DNA of 64,000 nucleotides from Morella rubra (taxonomy: Eukaryota > Streptophyta > Magnoliopsida > Fagales > Myricaceae): the NCBI GenBank assembly GCA_003952965.2, contig CM025849.1, positions 35,305,942 through 35,369,941 on the forward strand, in the 5' to 3' direction. Every line of letters begins with the position of its first letter. Position 1 is the first letter of the stretch. Below are positions 48,392-60,563 of this stretch, piece after piece. A program made the translations under genes and the position numbers. The notes below the pieces were generated by a model. That model searched no databases. It was not told where the DNA came from and saw only the letters and a list, made by a program, of their open reading frames with translations.

Positions 48392-51300
48392 TCAGTTCTC
48401 CTGGGGCGCCTCAAATCTTGTTGGAGTGTCAATGCCCATCATACAGCAAATACCCGAAATTAAGATTATAAGCAAAACAATAGCCTGAAGCATTTAGAGA
48501 AGCAACAGTGTCAGAACTTCACCAAAGTCATTATGTGAAGATAAGAATAACCAAATCGATTGGTTGAATCAATCCAATCATTACATACACATAACAGTCT
48601 CTAAAATACCCATGAAGCCATAAACAGAAAAACAAAAAGGGGAAGGAAAGGAAGGAAAAACCACAGCCACAGGCCCCGAGGTAAGCGCACCAAAAAGCTA
48701 TACTTCCTTTATATGATAATAGTTGAAAATGATTATTGGTCCACCCTCGTGCTCTTGGAATGTTTGTGTATTCATGAACGAATAAAATATTTGCACAAAA
48801 TAATTTGAAAGCACATCATATGGAAGTTAATTATCACAAAAGGACAAGCAGCAACTTACAACTAGAAGTCCCTCCAGAAGTGATGATTTAATCTGGCAAA
48901 CTCCATCACAGACTGTAGAATTTGCAGATTGATTTCCAGAGGCACCTTCAGCAAGAAACCTTCCCAGTTCCTCACGAGATGGATACTGAGTTGACCTCAA
49001 GGGATCTGAAACATAAAGAGCTGCATATTTTGCCCCAGACTGCTCCAGAGATTTTATCAGATCAGATAAAATTTCGCCTGCAGATTTGATTATAATATTC
49101 AAATGAAGCCATCAGACTAACTTGACTTATGAATATATTAAACAGTTCAAACTGGTTATACCCTCTGACACCCATATAAACAGTTGTTACTTATCATACT
49201 TTCAGATTGTGGTTGGTCAAGTTCTCTCAAGCTACTGGACCCTCCATGGCAGACTACAACGATATCTGCTTGCCCCTTTTGCCTTTTTTCTATCCTTGAA
49301 TCCAGATAATCCTGCTTATGCCATGGGTTATAGTCAGCATCATATATTTTTCATAGACCCAAAAAATTCACGATGTCATACAAATTGTCAAACTGACATT
49401 ACATGTACTGAGCGCAGGTCTGCAAGTTTTTGAAAGTTTCCACCCTCTACAGAACACGACTCCAGGAAAGCAACATTACTGATACCTAAATCATGACCAC
49501 AAGTTTCCATAAACCCTGAAACCAACAAATTTTCCATTGTCTCCTCATCCGATGCAGCAGCAATATATGGGAATGCCATGGAAAATCTAGATCTTGTGAA
49601 CGAGACCTGTTCGAGCAGATGGAAAGCTAACTATTAGAAAAAAAAAGGTGAAGGAATTATGCCACTAATGGAAAACCTACATCAACTTCCACAGAAATAT
49701 AGATAAATACAGTTGCGCAAGTACTTTCCTTGAGCATGTTTACAAGAGCAGGATCTGCATGATTGCCCGTTGAAATATCTGAGGATCGCAACTGCGCCAA
49801 GCAAAGGGAATATCATTAAATCATCTCCATAATTGTATCAGCATAAAGCATTACAGGGGCTCTCAACATTTTCTGGGGTTCCTGAAAAACACCCTCTTTG
49901 CGGTTCATGGAAAACAAAAGGCTAAAATTCCTTTTTTTTTTAGTCTTTCTTCCCATCCCCTCTTTCTTTACAAAATATAAAATGAGCCTACACTATTCAT
50001 TCTAGGAAAATTACTAAAACAATATCCTATAGAGGTATGCACTCAAATATCACATTTGTCTGGAGTGTCCAATAAAGTGGTTGAAATCTCATCTCCATTA
50101 GTGACAAGAGTGAATAGATCATTTATTGATCCTACCAGCTTAAGCTTTGAAGTTGAGGTGGCATCCTTACATGTCTCAAGCACTGAAAAAGAGACTCTCT
50201 AAGGTGCTACTCTCGCTCTCCGAAACCCATAGGCCAAGAAACCATATTGAAGTCAATTCTTTGAAAAGGTAAATGTTCATTATGATTGCCACATGTTGTT
50301 GGCAGCTCCCCTAGAAAAGTGCTGGGAACTCCCATCTTAGCTCCAGTCATTGTTGGTAAATGCTCTGATGGTGGTGAGACAAAGTGACTGTGCGTGTTAT
50401 TAGCGGCTCCCATTTTTTTTTCTAAGCTGTATTGGCAGCTCCCATAGTAGTGCAAGCTGCGTCCTATTTTAAACCCAGCACATGTGCAATAGAAAAAGCT
50501 CCTGAGAAGGGGAAGATTTATTCAAATATTGAAGTGCAAGTGGTATGATTGATTAAGTGGTACATGTCTATATCTGAAAGTAGTGATATGAGGCGTTAAG
50601 CGTGGAGTGTGATTTCTTCTGCACTACCAGTACTATCACATTCTGTTCTCCATGGTACTATCTCCAAAATGTGGAACCACCTTGAGCAATTAGCAATTGA
50701 CGACCTAGAGCGCAACACCTATCTTCCTTTTTCTCTTGGAAGAGTGGCAAATGCAGAACATCAAGAAAACGACCTGGTCCTAGAGAGTGGCCCCTTTTTT
50801 CCAGAAAATTCACTTCTCTACGTCTCATTAATCCAAATTCAAGGCCTCCCCATTCAACAACATGACAAGATCCAACACTTTGAAAAAGGGCAAACAAATA
50901 GGAAAGCATCTTAAGGTAGATTTCAAATCTAAATTAGCAATTCACTGCACCAACTAGGTTCCTAGACCACAACCACGAAAACTGCATCCTGGTACAGGAA
51001 ATTAGTACTGGAAGCCCTAGGCCACAAGCTGCAAAACCCACTTAGCCGAAACCCTGCAAAAATGATCAGCCATCCTATTCATGCACCAAGCCAAACGAAA
51101 CCCCACCCACCTCAACTAAGCCAGCTCAGCAGTCTCCGGAAATGATAACTCTACCCTGCTTCGGTGCCTCTCACAAGGAACAAATGGCCGACTCCACCCC
51201 AACATTGCCGACCCTTCCGTTTCCTTATCACCATAAACAGCCAAGCTTAAGAGTCCCAGAAGAAAACTTCAGTCCCCAAGTGCAACCATCCATGGCAAGC

Positions 51301-54300
51301 AAACATCAATAAGAATGCTTCATCCTTCCACACAACATACAGTGGCTTCCCACTCACAGGATTTTAATATAGATAACGCCCCCAATTGAAGTTTCACCCA
51401 ACACCAACGTGATGGAGACTTTTCAACTAATATTGTACTCCTTTTGTTTGGCTTCAAAAGCGCAAAAGGCAAGAACAATTAAATGGAAAAAGAAGTGCTG
51501 GTTGACCAAGGATCATGATGAAAAAAACACCAAACACAAAAACCATGTGTGGAATAATTTCATCAAAAACAGGTTGGTCATAAAGTTTGATAATTTGCTT
51601 TGTATATGGAAACAAAGACTTTCGAGAACAATATTGGACAGGGAATGCAAAAGTGGGGTAGAGAAATTGCCAACAGAAGCCCCTTCGCCTTGACGTCTCT
51701 CAATACAAAAAACAAAAACAAAAAAGCTTTCTGCATCATCAGCAGTGCGATGCAGGCTTCTCTTGCTACTACCTCGTTGCTAAGCATAGGAATGCTTGAT
51801 TGAGACAAACAAGAAAAAGGAACAACATACAGAATATTTAGAGGCTGGAGGTAGCCATAACCACAGCTAACTGTAGGCCAAGGAGACATCCTTATTATAC
51901 ATCTCTACAAAGCTCAGAGGATCAAATGACCTAGGTAATCGATAAGAAGGGAAACTATTCCGTCAACCTGAGCATATAACCTTGAGCAGAACTGACTTGT
52001 TCCTAATGATCCCATCAAGAAGAATGACTAGAGAGAACCATGAAAAGGTAAAACACATGACAGGTCCTAATTACGCATGTGAAAATTGCTCTCGCAAAAT
52101 GCTGCCCATCAGAGAACAACAGCAAACTAAGTGTTCATCCAAATGATGTGCGCACATACCCACTCTGCCAATTAGAAGAAGAAACCCATAAGCATATTTT
52201 TCTTGACATGCGCATTCGGATGGGCACCAAGGGTGCACAAGATGCAGTCATGCACGCAAGTGGGCTGCCTGTCGCACGTGGTGCAAGCATTTGTGGGCAA
52301 AGGTCAGAAGGTGGTTGGGACACCTGGTGGGCAATGAGAAACACCTGAGACAAGCGGCTAGGTGGCTCTATTGGCAGAATCTCTCTTTATATGAGCCCTG
52401 TCCATGCTGAACAAATAGTGGCAAGTGCGTAAATCATTATCAAGTTGCTGTGAGACTTGGTTGTGACCACTCTAGTGTAATAGCCTAGATGGTTTTGTGA
52501 TCAAGGTCTACTCAAATGTGTAAAGGCCTTCGTCTAATCCTTTGTATTCTTGTGACACTGATATAAAGGCTGGGTTTTCCCTGTACTTGCTGTGTGCTGT
52601 GAGCAAGTGTGTGGGTTGGCTGTCTCAGAGTGTGTCACTTAGGGCCGCAAAAAGTACCAAAAAATTTGAAGTAAAAAATTGCCTATACACCAAATACACT
52701 GCCTCGAATTCCATTAACTTTCAACCTATTTGTAACCCCCAACTTATTCTGAGTCAACTTTTAAACCTCCCTAAACTCTCCTTATAATTCTCAAATATGC
52801 TTCTAACATGCTACGTAAACAAAAAAGAACAAATGATTAATGACCTCAGTTAGTTGTTGATATAACATTGCTAGGCAAACCTAATAGCTTAAAGGTTTGA
52901 ATTAAAAGTGTCTCAACATGTAATATACAGGACTCGACTGAAAAGTCTCACCAGGTGTTAACTCTCAACCCTTACAAGTTAAAAATGTAAGGATTTTGAC
53001 TAATTTTAATAAGAGAGAACAAAAAAAGTCAGTTTAGGTATTGAATATACACCACAACTAGGACAAATGATGTTCAGCTTTAAATGTAAGCCATGAAAAC
53101 TCCATAAATGGGTATATGTTGTTCTAGTAATGGAGAGAGGTCACAAAAATGAAATAAATCTCAAATAGATATCTGGACCTAGATAGCAAGTTTACATGAT
53201 GCATTTGAGACAATCATCTTACCTCTCTACCAACAAAGACAAGTGCTACATCCACAGGATGCTGAAGTTTCTCCTGCGAGCACTAAGGTAATTTGGAAAC
53301 AAAAGATTACACTACGAGGAAATCAAGAGCACCACATAGGAACATCCTACTTCTACTACAGAATTTGAGAAGAAATGGAACCATATTATAAACTCTAATA
53401 GATGAAGTGAACTATTATTCCAATGGTCAATTTACCAGTAAGTTTGACCAGCCACCTTCAGTCAGAATCGACCTTGCTAGCTCCTTCGGATAGATGGTCT
53501 GATAATTGACAACATCCTTTACTGCGTAGCTTGGGAAACTAAGATTAACCATGAACAACACAATAACAGATACTAAGTCAATTTAGGAATACAACAGCAA
53601 ACTGGGAACCATGTTCAAAGAATTATAAATTGACAAATCTCATGCAAAGTGACAGATAACATCAGTGGTTTGACCATATCAAAAATTGGAACGGCCAAAA
53701 CACATGCTACACGTGAAAAAGTACTCCCTTCAAATGCTCAATTCGAAAGTCACATTTGTTTCTCTCTTAGTCCCGTTAACATAAAAGGCTGTCTAAAATT
53801 GTACATGTCATGAAACTTTGATAGAATGAAGATACAGGTTCTAAATCTTGAAAGCCAAAAATTCAAATATCTACTAATCTCATGATGCATATCTCATGAT
53901 GCATACGAAAAGCTTACACTTCTATACATATCTCTTGGGTGTGTATGTGTGCTGATGTTTGTGGGGAGTGAAGAGTAGGTTTATGATGGTTTTTTTTTTT
54001 TTTCCTTTTACACCAGGGCACCTCGGGGGCAGGGGAGACTCTTGTACTCTTGCTGTGTGCCAGGGAATTTGGAGAGGGAGAGAGAGATGCCAGCCAAAAG
54101 TGAACATGACCATAACGCAAACAGCAAAATATCTTCTAGGGATACTCATGAAACTACGGTACTCAGTTTCACCTTATAAAGCAATTATTCAAATCAGGAC
54201 ACTGCTTTTAATTGTTGGATGTGGTCAACCATGTATTAATTTAGTTCTCAAGTGACACGACCACAAACATAAAGTGCTTTATAAAGACTAAACTACAAGC

Positions 54301-55211
54301 ATTTTTAGCCTTTCTGATTACCTAATGAAGAGTTACGTATCCTTAGTATCTCATCCCCTCCTTTCCCTCCAAGGTAATTTGGTACTCCACTCTCTGGAAA
54401 AGTCAAAAGCCTTACCTAGAACATACTTATAGCCTAGAAAATAGTGATAAAAAAGTGAAATTGCCTGTAATCTTATCAATAAGAGAGGAAACGACTATTT
54501 AGCTAGTTTGGACATTCATAAAGAACACGAGTACAGGAAAAACTCCACAGAAGAGTGAATTGAAGGCATTTCCTACCGTATCAACTACAAACATAACACT
54601 TTCACATATAATTACTCATCTCTCCACTGTTCGCTGTGATTATCATTACGATTTGACATTTTATTTGAGGTGTCAGAAGCATGATACAATAGAATTTGAT
54701 TGCCATGTTAAGTGATGGAGAATTAGGGAGAAACCTACAGGAGATATTCCTAATTATGGGCCTTTGCAACGTTAGAACCTGAGGGAAGACAATTGCAACA
54801 TGTCTACGCGATGCACCTTTATACTAGCCTTCTGAAGTCACTTAACACCATACGCGGACAACAAATTAAAAGAAAAAGTCGCTTAAGCTCCTATTTTGCG
54901 ACGATAGAGTAATTTTCAGTCTTGAATATTCCAAAACCAGTTACACACTAACTGGTGCTTACATATGGCATTTATTGACAAAGATGGAAATCTGAATCAG
55001 GCGAAAACCTTTGCTCTTCAAAGCAAAAGCCAGACACATTAAGAAGAATGAGAGGAAAAAAAGAAAAAGAAAAAAAGAGTGCACAAGCTTACTCATCGTG
55101 AAGGTAAGGTGACCACAGAAAAGCAGGCGCAGTGGTGGAAGGCAAGCCCAGCCCACTCGGAAGCAGAGCTGAAATCAAGACCACCACTATGACAAAAGAA
55201 GCTGCCGTCAT
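48392..55211 (-). CDS. Secretory-pathway single-pass membrane protein, Ac45/Voa1-like
   Basis: Eight exons join in frame to 339 residues: 55093-55211, 53436-53538, 53223-53282, 49681-49791, 49403-49606, 49200-49311, 48860-49077 and 48392-48484. The start MTAASFVIVVVLISALL is a signal peptide. A lumenal domain follows (TIYPKELARSILTEGGWSNL, HPVDVALVFVGRE, QADIVVVCHGGSSSLREL, YAALYVSDPLRS) with Asn-glycosylation sites near NQSANST. One membrane segment (IVLLIILISGICCMMGI) precedes a short tail TPTRFEAPQEN. The layout and the final ..TP.RFE phrase recall the Ac45/VOA1 transmembrane domain of V-ATPase assembly factors. That role is an inference; plant members (by recall At3g13410 and a chromosome-1 copy) are uncharacterised. 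All introns are GT-AG. Intron 3 is 3.4 kb and intron 1 is 1.6 kb. Confidence 0.85.
49792..53222. other. Long intron 3 of the Ac45-like gene
   Basis: About 3.4 kb of non-coding DNA. Apart from a LINE fragment at 52.1 kb, it shows only short open frames without family signatures (for example 50207-50455 and 51578-51889). The size suggests accumulation of old repeats. Confidence 0.6.
52079..52240 (+). mobile_element. LINE fragment (zf-RVT region) in Ac45-like intron 3
   Basis: An open frame reads YPLCQLEEETHKHIFLDM, matching the CP.C...EET..H.FL.C zinc-binding core at the end of plant LINE polymerases. It is short and lacks flanking features. Confidence 0.6.
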
Positions 55212-56279
55212 CTTCGTCTTTCGTCCTACACAAAAGCACACGATTCCAATCCCAAAATACATATTCAAACAGAAATCAAAAGTATCGTAGGAGATTGAGA
55301 GAAGAAGTTAAATTGTCGGGATAACGATCTAATTAGGTAAAATCGAACGACAGAGACAACATAAACAACATAAACGTTTTTTAGATCTTCGTGAAATTAC
55401 CAGAGGAGACGCAAAACAAAGATCGGTTTCTTGTTTGGGTTTAGGCCTGAGATTTAGCCGAACGCAACTTTGATCGATCTACTTCTAGATCTAACAGGAC
55501 AAAACTGGTTTTAAGATCTTTTTGAACGCCAAGCTGAGATCGGTTTTTGGTTGGTGCTGACGCACAAGCAGCGTTTTTGCACTCGAGCCACCGTCTCCCG
55601 TGTTCTCGTAGAGAAGGACTTGTACACCTCCTAATTGTCACTCATTTAACAATATGCCCAAAATTATCAAAAATCACATACTACCATTTTTAACAAAAAT
55701 CTGAATCAGATTTTTGAAATCAGGCCATGTTTCTAAACTAAAATTTTATAAACGTAGTCAAAATTGAGATGAATTAGAATTTTATCAAATTTTAAGAAAA
55801 AATAAAAATTTATAAATTAATATAAAAAAATTATGAATTTTTTATAATAAAAATATATAATTTGAGGAAGTATAGATTATTTTGAAGTTATTTTATTTTT
55901 ATTATATTTTTAAATGGAGAAATATTTTTTTCAAAACATATATCCTGAAAGCAAATGCTAGAGCGGAAGAGATTAGGCCTAATATATCTTTCTTCTATCC
56001 TATTCGCCCAAAGTATAGTGGGTTTGAGTCCACTAATTCATCATTTTAATTAAGAAAATAATAAATTTAAAATAATCAAACTTTTTATTATAATAAAAAC
56101 AATTTAAATTATTTTATTATTTCATGTTTTTTAACAATTTTAATAAAATGTTACTTTTTTATTTTTTTTAAAATGAAATTTGGAAACAAAATTTTGTTAA
56201 AATTTTTGAGTAGTTAAAATTTTGGGAATGGCACAAGAATTAGCTTTTAGCATGATAATTGGTGTAGGGACAAGCCTCT
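55212..56279. other. Ac45-like 5' region and AT-rich spacer
   Basis: The first 400 bases are the likely 5' UTR and promoter of the Ac45-like gene. From about 55680 to 56240 the DNA is extremely AT-rich, with runs of A/T that partly pair with each other in inverse orientation. No gene seen. Confidence 0.55.
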
Positions 56280-57092
56280 AAGTCTCGTTTTCCCTCCTGT
56301 TTTCTCTTTGTCTTGCTGTAAGGAGGCTTTGATGGTGGATTGCATGGTAGATGGTAAGAGTGTGGTGTAGAATGTCCCTTTCTCTAGAGCGGCTAATGAT
56401 TGGGAAGTGGAGGAGTTTTCTTCCTTCTTCGCTAGGTTGTATTGTATAGCCTATAGGAGAAAGGAAGATGATGTGATGATTTGGACAGGGTCTAAGGAAG
56501 GGGTATTTTCAGTTAAATCAATGTATTGTTTTCTTGAGGAAGGGGTTAGTTTGTCTTTCCCTTAGAAGGGTGTGTGGAGGTCTTTCTGCATGTTGAGAGT
56601 TTTTTTTTTTTTATTTCGAAGGTTACACATGGAAGGATCCTTACTATTGATAACCTTCGCAAAAAGGGGACGATTATTACTAATTGGTGCTTCCTATGTC
56701 AGTGTGATGGTGATCTGCTGCCCTACTGCTTTTTCTGTGGTCCTATTCTCATGGTATTGTGAGGAGAAAGTGGCTGATGTTTTGTGGAGTTATAAGAGGA
56801 GGTTTCGCAATCCTTTCGCTAAGGTTATATGGAGGTTGATTCCTCATTGTTTTTAGTGGTGTCATTGGAGGGAGCGAAACAATAGATGTTTTGAAGATTG
56901 TTTTTTGTCTTTGCTTAGGGTGCAAGGCGTTCTATTGTCTTCTCTTTTTCTTTGGGTGAACTCAGTGATCAGTTGCCCATTTCTAGACTTTCTCAGTTTT
57001 ATTGTTTGTTTGGAGTAGTGGCTTTGGTATAATACTTTGTTTTGTTTTCATTAGTTCTAATAAAATTGATTTACTTATAAAAAAAAATTAAT
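56280..57092 (+). mobile_element. LINE 3' fragment with zf-RVT domain and A-rich tail
   Basis: Fragments of one polymerase C terminus appear in several frames: GVFSVKSMYCFLEEGVSLSF, then HGRILTIDNLRKKGTIITNW with cysteines after it, then QWLWYNTLF. This is the usual zf-RVT end of plant L1 LINEs. The end CTTATAAAAAAAA at about 57076-57088 fits a LINE tail. It is 5'-truncated with several stops and frameshifts. It lies in the spacer between divergent genes, on the NUP214 side. Confidence 0.82.
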
Positions 57093-57587
57093 ATGAGAGT
57101 TGGTGAAAAAGTGAGGAGATAAACTTTTGTAACCATGATAAAATTTTAGAGAGTTCAAATTTTGATCAGTAAACCTATAATAAACTCAATCAATTTCAAT
57201 CTTTACAAAATTTTCATAAAATTATAATTTACGATGGCCTAGGCTGGAGCCGGCCCAGCGGGCAGGCAAGGCCGTTTGGGGGCGTGGGCTACGAAGCTTT
57301 GTTGTTTAACAAAAACAAAAACTGAAAACGGGAAAAAAATGCTGAGGTACATGCAAACCGAAGGAAGAGAAACTTTCGACAGGATATCACTGAAAAGCAG
57401 AAAATCTCTCAAAACATGTATGAAAACTGGATTTTCGTATTGCTATCACGCCAATTTTCTCGAGAGTCGAGCGAGTCATAGGCAGAGACTCACTTCACTG
57501 TAACCTCGAAGTCCCAGACCACGGACACCCCCCCCAACGCCTCTTTCTCTCTTCCTCTGTGCTGCGCACAGGTAGGGTTCATCTATA
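57093..57587 (+). promoter_or_regulatory. Likely NUP214 promoter and 5' UTR
   Basis: GC-richer sequence from about 57235 up to the ATG at 57588, after the AT-rich and LINE-derived spacer. No TATA box was identified with confidence. Confidence 0.45.
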
Positions 57588-60563
57588 ATGGCGAACAATA
57601 GTAACAGTGACAATGCGAAAGTAGTGGAATTAGGCGACAAGATTGAAGGAGGACGCGTGGACACAACCGACTACTACTTCGACAAGATCGGCGAGCCCGT
57701 GCCTATCAAACCCGAAGATTCCAATTTCGATGTGGGAAGTCCTCCCTCTCAGCCCCTTGCCGTCTCTGAACGCCACAGTCTCGTCTTCGTTGCCCATTCG
57801 GGTGGATTCTGTGTTGCGAGGACCAAGGACGTTATTGCTTCGGCCAAGGATATCAAGGACAAGGGAAGCGGTCGTTCTATTCAGGAGTTGAGTGTTGCAG
57901 ATGTTCCCATCGGTAAGGTTCACATCTTGGCTATCTCCAACGGCAATTCCACCCTCGCTGCTTCTATCGCGTCAGGAGTCTATTTTTTCTCTCTTGATTC
58001 GCTTCTCAGAAAGGTAAGTTTGCCTATCGGTTATCGTCGGTTCATTGTTATTTTGATCCACTGCTGTTAAATAGGTCTGTGATTTTTACGTTAAATGAGC
58101 TTATTTGTTCTGTTGGGAGATCGATATTGGATATTAGTGAGCATAATTTAACCCTTAAATGCAAGGTCCTTGAGAAATTTTCACGTGTTATTTCCCAGTG
58201 TGTATTCGATGCGGAGATAGGCCCTAATAATGATCCCTGTTATTATGAATGCTATTTATAGATTGCCTGCATTTATCAATAGTAAGATTATGGGTTTCTC
58301 TCGAACTAAATTGTTTGATAGAAGAGGGGAGAGAGGAGGGGGAAAGGTAGAAGGTATGCCTGAGGTTATGGGACCATGTGGTGGTCAGGGATTCAAACAA
58401 GCATATAGAGCAAGATATAGCACAATGCCAAGAAAGGTTTTATTTTACTCCTCTTAGATGAAGGAAGTTTTTGTTCTTTCTTGATGTTGTATATATTTGC
58501 TATATGCATGGATCTTTCATTTGATTACTCATTTACCACCCCCTATGCATCAGAAGCAAATCTTGCAGTGTCCTTTACCGCATTTCAAAATCTGAAATTA
58601 ATCTGAGAAACTATTTATCAGTCACTCCACTTCTAATCAAAGTCCTTTCTCATATTTACTGAAATGCCTCTTTGGGTTCCTTATGAATGCAGTGGATGGA
58701 GATAAAACAACTCATTCTTTGTTAGGGGAATCACAATAGCATTTGGATGCTACCAAATCTTATACTTTTGAGGATGCCAGGAAATATCATATTGTTTGAC
58801 TTCATCATAGATGTTCCAACTCTTTAGATTCCCATGAAAAAAATAAGAAAGAAACAAAAGAACAATGAAAATGAACGAAAACTCGGGGTGAAAACATCAT
58901 TGCCTATCTATCTAAAAGCACTAATGAAAATGATTCGCTTCAATTTTCATTAAAAATTTATACTCCGGGCAATTTGCTTTGGTATTCATATAACCTCTAA
59001 CTGAAACTATAGTTTTTTTTTCATTTCTACCGTCCATTGTGCAGGAGCTTAAACCGTTTTTCTCCTGTTCGCTTGATGAATCAAGCGCTGTCAAAGACTT
59101 TCGGTGGAGTAAAAAGTCCGATAATTCGTATGTTGTTCTTTCAAATTCTGGGAAGCTATATCATGGAGCAGTGGATGGGACATTTAAAGATGTCATGGAC
59201 AATGTGGACGCTGGTGTGTTATGTCCTCTTTTATTTATTATATAATATGAGAGACGCCCAGTTTTATAATTACTGTATCAGCTGCTCACATTACACTTGT
59301 CCTTGTGTTTCTAATTATTGTGTCTATGGTACATTCTCACATTGGCATGCTGTATGTTTGCTACAACTTTCCCTGTATCTTTGCTACAACTTTCACTATT
59401 CGGTTATCAAGACGACCGGATATTCAATAACAAAAGTTCTCTTTCGTTGCTTTCCATTGTAATGGTGTCAAATGCTATGCATGCACTTCAAACTGGGTAA
59501 CGTGAGATTAGGAGTGGGTGAGAAAAAGTTAGCCTGCTAAAAGTTTGTATCTAAGAACTACCGATGATATATCTGATTGTCATATCAACAACAGTGCATG
59601 TAATGTGAAAAATGCTTCACAGGGTTATATTAGGTGAACCACCGGTCTTTACATATCGAGAACAATTGAGTCGAAACATGGAGAAATATTCTATTATTGT
59701 TTATAGTTCTAATGGAATGCATCTACTCCTTTTTAAAAGGCATTAAAAAAGTATTGGAGTTTGGTGGAAAAGCATGGAGAGAGAAGATTTGTTAGAATTT
59801 ATTTTTGAAAAGGTATTGAAGTTTGTATGAAAAGTTGTTGGAGTTTGTGTTTATGTAGGATTTTTTGAGATTTTGGATGTTCGTTTTGTGAATTTTGTTG
59901 CATTCATTTGTAGCCTAGAATATCTTTACAAACGAACATCCCTAATTTTCAAACTGGACATTGAGTACTAGGTACCACTGTTTGGCCTTGACTTTGTGAG
60001 AGATCTGACGTCTACTTTTCACTGCATTTTCTGCATATGCCAAAGTGATGCTTTTCCCATATCCGAGAAATGGGAATCACCTTTTTTATTACCTGTGAAC
60101 TTCAAAGAAACTTCTTGTCACATCAGTTGCCAAAATGAACAAGGCACAAATTGCTATCCATCCTTTACACTTCTTCTTCATCCAATATTACAACTGCAAA
60201 ATTTTTACCTTTTTCTGCATCGATTCAGACCTCCAGCTTGTACATTTTGCATTCATGTAGTGCCATTGCATTTTTTTTTTCTGGAAGCTTTAACCTTTTC
60301 GTTCTGCCGATATTGTGTCATAAAATATTATTTGTTACATCTTGTTGTGTGTACATGTACCTTGTATTCATTTATTTTTTTGCCTTGCATATTCTAAGTT
60401 TTGGCCTATATCATAGTTGAATGGAGTGCAAATGGTAAATATGTTGCCGTGGCAAGGAAAAATGTCCTTAGCATTATGTCTTCAAGATTCAAGGGGCGCA
60501 TATGCATGTCACTATCATTCGAGTCATGGATTGGTGGTTCGGATGCGAGCTGCAGTGTAAAAG
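57588..60563 (+). CDS. NUP214: Nucleoporin NUP214 (LNO1-like), first three exons
   Basis: Exons 57588-58013, 59045-59213 and 60417-60563 give 247 codons plus one base with GT-AG introns. The gene continues past the window. NUP214 sits on the cytoplasmic face of the nuclear pore. Its N-terminal beta-propeller docks the RNA helicase LOS4/DBP5 for mRNA export, and loss in Arabidopsis (LNO1) blocks embryo development. Family phrases are DYYFDKIGEPVPIK, SPPSQPLAVSERHSLVFVAH, VKDFRWSKKSDNSYVVLSNSG, VEWSANGKYVAVARKN and SLSFESWIGGSD. The ATG at 57588 is the first suitable start and gives the usual spacing to DYYF. By recall the ortholog is At1g55540. The C-terminal coiled coil and FG repeats lie beyond the window. 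Confidence 0.93.

Noticed and set aside
55950-56045. tRNA-like B box (GGGTTTGAGTCCAC) suggesting a tRNA or SINE
   Set aside because: No matching A box, acceptor stem or cloverleaf could be drawn.
55722-57240. AGGCCAT near 55723 and ATGGCCT near 57233 as ends of a DNA transposon enclosing the LINE fragment
   Set aside because: Similarity beyond the seven bases is weak in very AT-rich DNA and no target duplication was found.
57476-57923. Minus-strand open frames opposite NUP214 exon 1
   Set aside because: They are antisense shadows of a well-conserved coding exon.
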